Origin: UBA10347 sp905182135
Lineage (GTDB): Bacteria; Actinomycetota; Acidimicrobiia; Acidimicrobiales; UBA10347
Reading direction: 5' to 3'
Assembly: GCA_963925805.1 (NCBI GenBank)
Contig: CAWUSE010000015.1
Coordinates: 170,455-234,454 of the forward strand
Length of the DNA stretch: 64,000 bases
Positions 43,066-51,046 of this stretch are shown piece by piece. A program made the translations under genes and the position numbers. The notes beneath the pieces were generated by a model. The model searched no databases, was not told the origin of the DNA, and saw nothing but the letters and a program-made list of their open reading frames with translations. Every line of letters starts with the position of its first letter. Position 1 is the first letter of the stretch.

Positions 43066-44400
43066 ATGACCTCCCAAGATCAAGCCGTGGGGGGCGAGGT
43101 CGCTAGAAATCTATGGGTCCGTGTCACGCGGGCACTTCTCGCTGCATTGCTCATGCTGCCATTCCTGGCCGCATTCAGCCAGCCAGCTAATGCACAAGAC
43201 GCCGACGCTGGCGTTGCCGTCGTGTTACAGGTCAGCGGTCTTCTCGATCCACTGCTCGCCGATTTCGTGGTCGATGGCATCGAAAACGCTGATGCCGAGG
43301 GTGCCAAGGTTGTGGTGCTGCAGCTCAATAGCACCGGATCGGTCATCTCGAATGACAAACTCAACGAACTTGCCGACGTGATTGCGGACGCTGAAGTTCC
43401 CATAGCCATGTGGGTTGGCCCTAGCGGTGCTCGGGCAACTGGTCCATGGGTCGAAATCGCTGGATTGGTTGACCGCATCGGTGTTGCTCCTGGTTCACGC
43501 ATTGGCAACAGCGGCAGTGAACGCCTGCTCGATGACCGTTTCGGCGACCTGCTTGGCGCTGCAGGGGTGCTGATGCAGAACGACACGATTGGTGCAGACC
43601 AGGTGATCGAACTGGGTATTGCGCCGAACGATGCTCCGACGGTCGGTGACTTCGTTGTGAGCCTGTCAGATCTGGGTGTCGAAATATCGACCAGAGGCGA
43701 GGGCGAAGACGCCCGAACAGTCTCGGACTCAGTGGTTCGCTTTGAGCGACTCTCGTTGGTCGCCGGTCAACTCCACACCGTGGCAAGCCCCCCTGTTGCT
43801 TACTTGCTCTTCACCATTGGCCTGGCGCTGCTTGTCTTCGAGTTCTACACCGCTGGCGTCGGTGTCGCTGGCGTCGTCGGTGCTGGGATGTTCCTGCTCG
43901 GGGTATTTGGTCTCTGGATATTGCCGGTGTCGGCTGCGGCCATTGTGTTGATTGTGCTGGCCATGTTCTCCTTCTCGGTTGATGTCCAAACCGGGGTTCC
44001 GCGTTATTGGACAATCGTTGGAGCATTGGCTCTACTGGTTGGCACGGTGATCCTGTTCAAGGAAGGTGTTTCGATGTCATGGATTCCCATGGTCGTGGGT
44101 GTTGTTGGCATCACCATGATGATGGTCACCGGGATGCCCACCATGGTGCGCACTCGCTTTTCCACTCCAACTATTGGGCGTGAGTGGATGATTGGTCAGG
44201 TCGGCGCCGCTCTCGAAGACGTTGACCCCGACGGGATTGTCAAGATCAACGAAGCTCTTTGGAAGGCTCGAACTAACCGGGCGACGCCTGTCGCTAGTGG
44301 GGGTCAAGTTCGTGTTGTTGCTGTAGAGGGTCTCATCCTCGAAGTCGAGCCCGAAGAAGGTGCCGCTCGCGATTACCGAGAGCGACGCTCCAACAGCTGA
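43066..44400 (+). CDS. NfeD family membrane protein with ClpP-like periplasmic domain
   Basis: 444 residues. A signal/anchor (LLAALLMLPFLAAFSQPANA) leads to a ClpP-class serine protease-like domain (about 45-215), then four transmembrane helices around 235-340 and a C-terminal OB-fold (IGQVGAALEDVDPDGIVKIN). In active relatives the nucleophilic Ser follows the G-A-R-A motif. Here the segment is GPSGARATGPWVEIAG, with no Ser there, so the protease may be inactive. It is coupled to the STAS gene. Confidence 0.85.
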   Translation: MTSQDQAVGGEVARNLWVRVTRALLAALLMLPFLAAFSQPANAQDADAGVAVVLQVSGLLDPLLADFVVDGIENADAEGAKVVVLQLNSTGSVISNDKLNELADVIADAEVPIAMWVGPSGARATGPWVEIAGLVDRIGVAPGSRIGNSGSERLLDDRFGDLLGAAGVLMQNDTIGADQVIELGIAPNDAPTVGDFVVSLSDLGVEISTRGEGEDARTVSDSVVRFERLSLVAGQLHTVASPPVAYLLFTIGLALLVFEFYTAGVGVAGVVGAGMFLLGVFGLWILPVSAAAIVLIVLAMFSFSVDVQTGVPRYWTIVGALALLVGTVILFKEGVSMSWIPMVVGVVGITMMMVTGMPTMVRTRFSTPTIGREWMIGQVGAALEDVDPDGIVKINEALWKARTNRATPVASGGQVRVVAVEGLILEVEPEEGAARDYRERRSNS

Positions 44401-44450
44401 TCAAGTTGGCTTTCCCCAGCCAAATCGCCTATTCGTAACACTATAGAGAC

Positions 44451-44473
44451 TTATACACAGGCCTTGTGGATAT
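44451..44473. promoter_or_regulatory. Pair of inverted DnaA-box-like sites upstream of whiB
   Basis: TTATACACA (44451-44459) fits the DnaA-box consensus TTATNCACA exactly. TGTGGATAT (44465-44473) matches its reverse complement at 8 of 9 positions. They are 5 bp apart and immediately upstream of the whiB promoter. No dnaA or dnaN gene is nearby. Confidence 0.45.
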
Positions 44474-44480
44474 TGAATAG

Positions 44481-44510
44481 TTGACAAATAGCCCTTGCGC
44501 GGAGTGCTAT
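44481..44510 (+). promoter_or_regulatory. Promoter for whiB
   Basis: TTGACA (44481-44486), 18 bp, then TGCTAT (44505-44510). A transcription start near 44517 would leave a leader of about 50 nt before the GTG at 44569. Confidence 0.5.
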
Positions 44511-44568
44511 GTGGCACCTATGTTCGGGCTCCTAAACATAAAGCTTCACATCACCGGGGGGTGTCTTC

Positions 44569-44835
44569 GTGACAGCAATAATGTCGGAAATGGCTTGGCA
44601 ACATCGAGCCGCATGTCGAGGACCACAGTCGCGCACGTTCTTTCCGCCGCCTGCGGGCGAACGTCGCCATGAGCGAGCCGAGCGTGAGGCGCGAGCAAAA
44701 GAGATCTGCGGTCAGTGCTCGGTCATGTCCGACTGCCTGGATTACGCGATTTCGATCCGGGAGCGCCACGGCGTCTGGGGTGGCTTAAGCGAGGCTGAAC
44801 GTCGGTTGGTCATCAAAGAGGCCGAAACACACTAA
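44569..44835 (+). CDS. WhiB family transcriptional regulator
   Basis: 88 residues. The four iron-sulfur Cys are at about 16, 47, 50 and 56 (AACRGP, then EICGQCSVMSDC). GVWGGLSEAERR is the sigma-binding turn and basic tail. It binds a [4Fe-4S] cluster and acts with the sigma factor. GTG 44569 has a run of six G upstream; Met 44581 is an alternative. WhiB proteins are confined to Actinomycetota and some of their phages, which supports the taxonomic call. Confidence 0.94.
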   Translation: MTAIMSEMAWQHRAACRGPQSRTFFPPPAGERRHERAEREARAKEICGQCSVMSDCLDYAISIRERHGVWGGLSEAERRLVIKEAETH

Positions 44836-44871
44836 TGCTTGTGCCCTAGACCGGCACCAACGTAACTATCT

Positions 44872-44906
44872 GAGACTGCTTGAGCGCTTAACGCTCAGGC
44901 AGTCTC
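44872..44906. terminator. Bidirectional terminator between whiB and selB
   Basis: Arms 44872-44886 and 44892-44906 pair over 15 positions (one T-G) with loop CTTAA. It overlaps the last codons and stop of selB and lies 37 bp after whiB, so it probably serves both convergent genes. Confidence 0.7.
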
Positions 44907-46615
44907 GGCCCGCCAAGACGCAGGTCATCGCGACGTCGCGTCACACCTGTCGAATCAAAGTGAACCAGTAGGGGCAACGCGAACTTTCGAGATGTGTCCC
45001 ATGTCTCGCGGATGTCCGACACGGTCACGCCGTCTGGCTTGGCTGCCAACGCGTCTGCAAGTAGCTCTGCGGCCTGACGAACAGCTCCGGCAGAGAAGTG
45101 CATGCCTTCGGTCTGTATGACCATGCCTCGCCGGACAAGTTCACGAACCTCGGCCCGGTCATAACGGTCAGCGCTAGGTGGGGCAAACGGTGCTGCATCG
45201 AGTGCGGCCAGGAACGGGTGGTCTTTGAGTGCGTCGGCTGCATCGATGATTCGCACGTGGGTGCCGTCGACCCCGATGTCGTCGATGAACTCGATCAACG
45301 CTCGATGGCGGGCGTCGAGCTCGGCGAGAGGTACCCCTAGACCGTCGGCGTTCTCGACGCGTTCTTTGAGCGCAGCCCGTGCTGCATTAAAAATGTCGTT
45401 CTCCACGACCCAATCACCGATTGTGGGGTCCCGGTGTTTGCCGGTGAGTAAGAAAAGTTGTTTGCTGGTGACCCAGCCTCGCTCGGCGATAACGCGATCG
45501 ACTGATCGATCAGGCTTGGCCTCGGCTGCTTTGGTGATCGGGTCGATGTCTAAGATTTCACCACCGCCAATCGTCTCAGACCGCCCACTTTCACGCAGAA
45601 CGAAACGGTCGCCCGGCAACATCGGGTACGCCGAGTGGAGCCGAAGTCGTACGAAGCCGGCCTCGCCGGGGGCGAGTTCGTCGGGTCCAAGCACGCGCAA
45701 TGCAGCCGTGTGTTCGCCCGAACCGATGTAGGCCACGTGTGCGCCGCGTCGCGAGAGCGCATGGTCGAGACCGTCGAGTACTTGCAGGCTGGCGTCAAAG
45801 ACGGTGGTCTTGTGCCATTGCCCGTCGCGAATAAGAACATCACCACGCCGAACCTGGTCATGGGATAGGCCGGACAGGTTGACGGCAACCCGGTTGCCGG
45901 GGCCAATCTTCTTCGTTGACTGATGCAGCGACTGAATTGCACGGATTCGCACCGGACGACTCCCGGGCTCGACCACCAGTTCGTCGTCAACCTGCAGCGA
46001 TCCACCTGTCAAGGTCCCCGTTACCACCGTGCCGCTTCCCTTTGCAGCGAATGCGCGATCGATCCACAAACGCGGCTGGGCGGTGTCCGCTGCTTGAGGC
46101 GTGTCGTCAAGCACAGCGTCGAGTGCTTCTCGTAGATCGCTCAGGCCAAGGCCGCTGATCGAGTCGACGGGGATGATTGGTGCGTCGGCAAGAAAGGAAT
46201 GTTCCAGGTGTTCGGTGACATCGAGCTGGGCTAGCTCCAATGTCTCTTGGTCGACCAGATCAACCTGGGTGAGCGCAACGATGCCGTGAGACACGTCAAG
46301 TAACTGCAGAATACGAAGGTGCTCCTCGCTCTGTGGCATCCAGCCCTCGACGGCACTAACGACGAATATGCATGCATCTACGGCGCCGACGCCGGCGAGC
46401 ATGTTCTTTAGGAACCGCACATGGCCCGGCACATCGATGATGGCGACGGTGCGCCCGCTAGGAAGGCTGGTTGAGGCAAAACCGAGATCGATTGTTAAGC
46501 CACGCTCTTGTTCTTCAGCGAAGCGATCGGGGTTGGTGCCAGTGAGGGCCATGACCAAGGTTGACTTACCGTGATCGACATGACCAGCTGTTGAGATGAC
46601 GTGACTGGCGCTCAC
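44888..46615 (-). CDS. selB: Selenocysteine-specific translation elongation factor SelB
   Basis: 575 residues. EF-Tu-like GTPase motifs are GHVDHGKST (about 11-19), DVPGHVRFLKNM and TQVDLVD. The next domains include IDRAFAAKGSGTVVTGTLTG. The C-terminal winged helices end in IRETWDTSRKFALPLLVHFD and the basic tail, as in SelB domain IV that binds SECIS RNA. It delivers Sec-tRNA(Sec) to UGA codons. GTG start overlaps the selA stop (GTGA). This gene is direct evidence that the organism can decode UGA as selenocysteine. Confidence 0.95.
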   Translation of the reverse strand: MSASHVISTAGHVDHGKSTLVMALTGTNPDRFAEEQERGLTIDLGFASTSLPSGRTVAIIDVPGHVRFLKNMLAGVGAVDACIFVVSAVEGWMPQSEEHLRILQLLDVSHGIVALTQVDLVDQETLELAQLDVTEHLEHSFLADAPIIPVDSISGLGLSDLREALDAVLDDTPQAADTAQPRLWIDRAFAAKGSGTVVTGTLTGGSLQVDDELVVEPGSRPVRIRAIQSLHQSTKKIGPGNRVAVNLSGLSHDQVRRGDVLIRDGQWHKTTVFDASLQVLDGLDHALSRRGAHVAYIGSGEHTAALRVLGPDELAPGEAGFVRLRLHSAYPMLPGDRFVLRESGRSETIGGGEILDIDPITKAAEAKPDRSVDRVIAERGWVTSKQLFLLTGKHRDPTIGDWVVENDIFNAARAALKERVENADGLGVPLAELDARHRALIEFIDDIGVDGTHVRIIDAADALKDHPFLAALDAAPFAPPSADRYDRAEVRELVRRGMVIQTEGMHFSAGAVRQAAELLADALAAKPDGVTVSDIRETWDTSRKFALPLLVHFDSTGVTRRRDDLRLGGPRLPER

Positions 46616-47862
46616 GTGTTGAGAGCCCGCAACGCTGCGGCAATGTGCGAATCGTGGCCGGGTTCGACGGTGCGTAGATCAATGAGCGTCTTTTGATCTT
46701 GCACTCGGGCGATAATTGGGGGTTGATGGACACGAAGCGCCTGCGTGTGATCGCCAGTGAGCATCACGCCGACAGAGGGCACCTCGACTGTTGGAAGCGT
46801 GCCACCACCGGGGACCGACATGAGATCAACCACCTGTCCAATACCCAGCGCAGTCGCTCGTTCGCGAAGTTCAGTAGGAGTGCGGGCTGCCATTCGCCAG
46901 AACGGAATAGCGTCACCATCGCGACGAAGATATGCCATTGCGAGTTCCTGCAACGAGCTCAGCACCAGGCCGCCTGGGCGGAACGCTCGCGCTAGCGGGT
47001 GCGCTGCGCACTTGGCAACGAGGTCGGCGCGGCCAGCGATAATGCCAGCCTGAGGGCCACCGAGCAGCTTGTCGCCAGAGAAACACACCAGATCTGCGCC
47101 AGCGGCGAGCGTCTGTTTGGCGGCTGGTTCGTCCTCGAGCCAGGGGGGAGGGCCACTAGCGAGCCAGGGGCACGCAGCATCGAGCAAGCCAGATCCAATA
47201 TCGCATACGAGTGGAGTGTCGAGTTCGGCAAGCTGGGTGACTGTGGGGGCTTCGGTGAAGCCGACGATCTTGTAATTGGACTGATGCACCATCAGGTTGA
47301 CCGCAATGTCAGCGCCGCTCTCAGCGGCATTGGCAAAGTCGCTTGCTCGGGTTCTGTTGGTGGTGCCGACGGCGTGAAGTGCGGCACCGCTCTGTTCGAT
47401 TACGTCGGGTACCCGGAAACCGCCGCCGATTTCGACGAGTTCACCTCGAGATACGGCGACCTCTCGGCCAACAGCAAGACCAGCCATGGCCAGGGTCACG
47501 GCGGCTGCGCAGTTGTTTACGATGATGGCCGCTTCGGCGTCGCAGAGCTGGGCGAATAATCGCCCGACATGGCGTTGACGAGAGCCGCGCTGCCCGGTGC
47601 TGAGGTCAAACTCCAGGTTCGAGAAACTGGCCTCGGCGGTATATGACCAGGGTGCGCGACCCAAATTCGTATGCAGCATGGTGCCGGTCGCGTTGATGAC
47701 CGGTTGCAGCAGCGAGGCGGCTACGGCCCGGGCGCGGGTTTCGGCCTGCTCGTGTTCACCATCGGCAATCGCGGCTCTAGCCACGTCAACGAGGAGCGGA
47801 TGGGGAAGGCCGGTGTGGGCGAGCGACCGTGCCAGCCGATCTACCGAAGGAGGACGCACCAA
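46612..47862 (-). CDS. selA: L-seryl-tRNA(Sec) selenium transferase SelA
   Basis: 416 residues. VINATGTMLHTNLGRAPWS is the signature start of the SelA core. CAAAVTLAMAGLAVGREV and MVHQSNYKIVGF are conserved. The PLP Lys is in FSGDKLLGGPQAG (about residue 265). It converts Ser-tRNA(Sec) to Sec-tRNA(Sec) with selenophosphate. It is the first gene of a selA-selB pair overlapping by 4 bp. The start is TTG 47862 or GTG 47859; no clear ribosome binding site is seen. A 16-bp hairpin lies 38 nt upstream. selD and selC are not in the window. Confidence 0.95.
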   Translation of the reverse strand: MVRPPSVDRLARSLAHTGLPHPLLVDVARAAIADGEHEQAETRARAVAASLLQPVINATGTMLHTNLGRAPWSYTAEASFSNLEFDLSTGQRGSRQRHVGRLFAQLCDAEAAIIVNNCAAAVTLAMAGLAVGREVAVSRGELVEIGGGFRVPDVIEQSGAALHAVGTTNRTRASDFANAAESGADIAVNLMVHQSNYKIVGFTEAPTVTQLAELDTPLVCDIGSGLLDAACPWLASGPPPWLEDEPAAKQTLAAGADLVCFSGDKLLGGPQAGIIAGRADLVAKCAAHPLARAFRPGGLVLSSLQELAMAYLRRDGDAIPFWRMAARTPTELRERATALGIGQVVDLMSVPGGGTLPTVEVPSVGVMLTGDHTQALRVHQPPIIARVQDQKTLIDLRTVEPGHDSHIAAALRALNT

Positions 47863-47899
47863 ATGATTCTATTGCTCTGGTTTCACCCTACGCATTCGG

Positions 47900-47934
47900 C
47901 CACCTGTTACTTCCCCATGGAAAGCAACAGGTGG
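47900..47934 (-). promoter_or_regulatory. Long hairpin in the selA leader
   Basis: On the selA-sense strand arms of 16 nt (47919-47934 and 47900-47915) pair completely, including two G-U pairs, around the loop AUG. On the opposite strand the same two positions are A-C mismatches. This strand preference suggests a function in the selA mRNA leader. E. coli selAB is reported to carry a SECIS-like control element in its leader, so SelB autoregulation is a possible role. A general terminator-like element is the alternative. Confidence 0.45.
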
Positions 47935-48074
47935 GCGACAGCAAGAGCAGCAGTGGGACTGCGGAATGCGGCGTTGCGGACCTGAGTTAACTGAACTGGT
48001 TGTCTGTCGTTGCCTATTGATGATGATGATGATGCTCGGCGTGGTGGTCGCTCTGGCCTCAGACCCACCGGCGT

Positions 48075-48242
48075 ATGGAAGTGACCGAAGCGGGCCTGAC
48101 GTTGGTCATCGACGAGGTTCTAGCCAAGACCGATGCGACCATCTTTGTATCGAACTGCTACAACCCAACCGCCGAGGGCCCTCAGACGAATGAACGAGGC
48201 ACCGCTGAACTCGCCAACAGCCTTGCCAACGCAGTCCGCTAG
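48075..48242 (+). pseudogene. C-terminal fragment resembling an SGNH/GDSL hydrolase
   Basis: A 55-codon frame reads LTLVIDEVLAKTDATIFVSN, then YNPTAEGPQTNERGTAELAN, ending NAVR-stop. The D-A-T-I-x-V-x-N-x-Y-N-P segment resembles the central part of SGNH hydrolases. No N-terminal catalytic block is found upstream in this frame, so it is probably a remnant. The rest of 47935-48366 shows no gene. Confidence 0.3.
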
Positions 48243-48366
48243 TAGCTGGCTGCTAATCCTTTGGCCTAGTTGCCAGTTAACCCCGCCAGTACACACCCGA
48301 AGTGGCATGCAACATGTGCGTTTCTCAAGTGCAAGTGCAAGTTCGGCTGCGAGTCCGATTGGTGTG

Positions 48367-48966
48367 TCAGCCTGGCGGCGAGTCGTCGCGGTCGAGCCAG
48401 CTGGGGAGGGTTGGATCGGTGCCGATGGGGTGGAGATCTTTGACCTGTGACTCGACGGTGGTGAACTGTCGAAGCCGGTCGAGCCAGGTGTCTCGGTACT
48501 CGAGATAGGCGATGTGTTCCTTCTCGGCGTTGGTCCAGTTGCTCCGGCGCAAGGAATCGATGGTGCTGCGGCTGGCGAGCACGAGGGCGCTGAGTTGTGC
48601 TCGCATCTGAGGAGCGGGATGGTTGGCAATAGCGGCGTCGATGTCGGACGCTAAACGCTCGTGACCAGCGGTCAAGTCAGCGCTGAGGTCGATCGCCATG
48701 CCACCGTCAGACACCTGCTTCAGGACCTGTTCGTGGTTTTCGATCCAGTGCTTGACATCATCGCCGTGCGCTCGATACCAAATACCAAGCTGCGCCTGCG
48801 TGACCTGGGTCTGGCCCACGATTGGGGCGGGAACGGCCTGGGCGACGACCTGTGTTTTCTTTGTGTCCTTGCCACGGGTGAAGGCCCACGAGGTGAGTAT
48901 GAGCATCACGCAGACGCCCATGATGATCAGCGGGACCGCTGTGTCAGGATTGGAGAACTCAGGCAC
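48367..48966 (-). CDS. Hypothetical protein with N-terminal membrane anchor
   Basis: 199 residues. One transmembrane helix, VPLIIMGVCVMLILTSWAF (about 11-29), then a mostly helical soluble part containing LGIWYRAHGDDVKHWIENHE and YLEYRDTWLDRLRQFTTVES. No family is recognised. It is followed downstream on the other side by the CPBP protease gene in the same direction. Confidence 0.6.
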   Translation of the reverse strand: MPEFSNPDTAVPLIIMGVCVMLILTSWAFTRGKDTKKTQVVAQAVPAPIVGQTQVTQAQLGIWYRAHGDDVKHWIENHEQVLKQVSDGGMAIDLSADLTAGHERLASDIDAAIANHPAPQMRAQLSALVLASRSTIDSLRRSNWTNAEKEHIAYLEYRDTWLDRLRQFTTVESQVKDLHPIGTDPTLPSWLDRDDSPPG

Positions 48967-49020
48967 TCGCCGAGGGTACTGGCCGTGCCACCCAGACTTC
49001 TGCCACTCGGGGCTTTCGCG

Positions 49021-49860
49021 TTAGGCAAACAGTGCGATCAGGGTCCCAGTCGCGTTGAACACCAAGTGCGCAATGATTGCGGGGCCCAAACGGCCTGTAA
49101 CAACCGTTCCGACCGCAAGCACCAGGCCAACCACACCGAGCGCGGAAAGCAGCACGATCGTCTCCTGCCAGCTGGCATCGGCCTGCCAGTGCGGGATGGC
49201 GAAGAATAGCGATGACGCGAAAATCGCAAAGATGCTGCCGAAGCGTCGCTGCAACGTGCGCAGGAGGAAGCCACGGAAGAGCAACTCCTCGGCAAGGGGG
49301 GCGCCCACAATCACTAGGAAGACGAGGCCGATGATCCAGGGTGAGCCTTGGTTGTCCACGAGAATGTCGGTGTTCGACGCGTCATCGGTGTTCGACAAAC
49401 CGACGAGCCATGCCGTGCCAAGGGTTGCGACCTGCGCGCCTGCAAAGCAACCGAGTGCCATGAGAGCGCCTGTTCCCAGGTCGCCTGGGAGCTTGGAGTG
49501 GAAATGCCAGTCTTGTCCAATGGTGAACCCCCGGCGACGCGAGTGGATCCATGGGAAACAACCTTGGGCTATCTGGAAGCCGAGGGTCAGGACAAATATC
49601 GTGAAGACCGATATCTCGGCGACTTCGCTTACGCCGGGGCCGTCGCTGTCGCTGTCTGCGAAGGCATCAATAAGTGACCCCAGGATGGGCGAGACGAACA
49701 ATGCGAATAACAACATTGCGGCCAAGAAGATTTCAACAAACAACAGCGAGGGGCTAGGCGGGTGGATTCCCGGGGTATCGATGTGGCTACTGGAGCGGCT
49801 GGAACCGGCATTGGTACGCCATCGATTGCCCGGCCTGTTCGAGGGTGGGGGGCTGTTCAC
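49021..49860 (-). CDS. CPBP family intramembrane metalloprotease
   Basis: 279 residues with about seven hydrophobic segments. The CPBP/ABI motif is APLAEELLFRGFLLRTLQRR (Glu-Glu plus Arg), followed by FFAIPHWQ and a late AHLVFNATG with the other metal-binding residues. These proteins are glutamic/metal-type intramembrane proteases or relatives involved in protein maturation. A Pro/Ser-rich cytoplasmic N-terminus precedes the first helix. Confidence 0.88.
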   Translation of the reverse strand: MNSPPPSNRPGNRWRTNAGSSRSSSHIDTPGIHPPSPSLLFVEIFLAAMLLFALFVSPILGSLIDAFADSDSDGPGVSEVAEISVFTIFVLTLGFQIAQGCFPWIHSRRRGFTIGQDWHFHSKLPGDLGTGALMALGCFAGAQVATLGTAWLVGLSNTDDASNTDILVDNQGSPWIIGLVFLVIVGAPLAEELLFRGFLLRTLQRRFGSIFAIFASSLFFAIPHWQADASWQETIVLLSALGVVGLVLAVGTVVTGRLGPAIIAHLVFNATGTLIALFA

Positions 49861-49950
49861 TGAGTAATTCTGCGTTCTATTTCGCGCATAGGCTCTACAG
49901 ACCGTACATTTGATTGCTGTTCAATCACCACGCACAGCAAGGAGCTGATC

Positions 49951-50880
49951 ATGGGAAATCTCGTCGAGGGTCGTGTCGCAGTAGTTACTGGAGCCGGTCG
50001 AGGCATCGGACGCGAGCACGCAATTATGCTTGCGTCGCATGGCGCTAAGGTCGTCGTGAACGATCTCGGTGGCGCCACCGATGGTTCGGGGACTGACGAA
50101 AGTCCGGCAGAGCAAGTCGTTAATGAGATAAAGGAAATGGGTGGCGAGGCGGTTGTAAACGGCGGCAATGTCGCCGACTTCGCTGAGGCCAAGGCCATGA
50201 TTGATCAGGCCATCGAGACCTTTGGCGGTCTTGACATCCTGATTAATAATGCGGGCATCTTGCGTGACCGCATGATCTTCTCGATGAGCGAGTCCGATTG
50301 GGATGGCGTCATCGGCGTGCACCTAAAGGGCACGTACGCTCCGACGCATCACGCCGCAAACTATTGGCGTGAACGGGCGAAGTCTGGCGAAGACAACGAC
50401 GCTCGAGTGATCAATACCTCGTCGCCATCAGGTATTTATGGCAACATCGGCCAAGCCAACTACGGCGCTGCCAAGGCGGGCATCGCTGCCTTCACGGTGA
50501 TCACTGCAATGGAACTCGCCAAGTACGGCGTGACATGTAATGCACTTGCACCGGCTGCATACACCCGTATGACCGCTGACCTTCCTGGCTTCTCCCAGAT
50601 GGATGAAGAAGCTCAAGAGAAGCTTGGCCCGCGCTGGATTGCCAATGTCGCAACCTGGCTTGCTAGCCCCGAAGCTGCCGGTGTAACCGGTCGCGTCTTC
50701 GATGTTGCTGGTCAACGTGTTGGCATCGCCGAGGGTTGGGTTCTAGGGCCACACGGCCAGCAGGGCGAGGATGCCGAGTCAGTCGGCTCCGTCGTGAACG
50801 AGATCATTGGGAAGGCTCGATTGAACAGCAATATGTTCGGTAAGCCTGAGGGCGGCGTGGGCCGCCCAAACCACGCCTAA
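49951..50880 (+). CDS. Short-chain dehydrogenase (17beta-HSD4/FabG-like)
   Basis: 309 residues. VVTGAGRGIGREHA (about 10-23) binds NAD(P). VVVNDLGGATDGSG, a feature of multifunctional beta-oxidation-type SDRs, follows. NNAGILRD, the Ser in INTSSPSG and YGAAKAG complete the catalytic set. Probable 3-hydroxyacyl-CoA dehydrogenase or ketoacyl reductase. AAGGAG precedes the ATG, and a strong terminator follows. Confidence 0.9.
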   Translation: MGNLVEGRVAVVTGAGRGIGREHAIMLASHGAKVVVNDLGGATDGSGTDESPAEQVVNEIKEMGGEAVVNGGNVADFAEAKAMIDQAIETFGGLDILINNAGILRDRMIFSMSESDWDGVIGVHLKGTYAPTHHAANYWRERAKSGEDNDARVINTSSPSGIYGNIGQANYGAAKAGIAAFTVITAMELAKYGVTCNALAPAAYTRMTADLPGFSQMDEEAQEKLGPRWIANVATWLASPEAAGVTGRVFDVAGQRVGIAEGWVLGPHGQQGEDAESVGSVVNEIIGKARLNSNMFGKPEGGVGRPNHA

Positions 50881-50915
50881 TAGACCGGTGTTCGACTAGG
50901 AACCTCAAAGAATGT

Positions 50916-50955
50916 AATGACCGAGGCCGAGCCGCAAGGCTCGGCCTCCGTCATT
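50916..50955 (+). terminator. Terminator hairpin after SDR gene
   Basis: An 18-nt arm pair (50916-50933 with 50938-50955) pairs almost fully around the tetraloop GCAA. No long U tract follows. Confidence 0.75.
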
Positions 50956-51046
50956 CCCAACCCATGGTCGTCATCGAAAGCCACGTGAGCAGCCAGGCCG
51001 TGTAGGCCCAGCCGCTGGTGGAGTTAAGCCCCGCTGACTAATGCTG

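Noticed and set aside
44451..44473. Chromosome origin from DnaA boxes
   Set aside because: Only two boxes, no AT-rich unwinding element, and no dnaA, dnaN or gyrB nearby.
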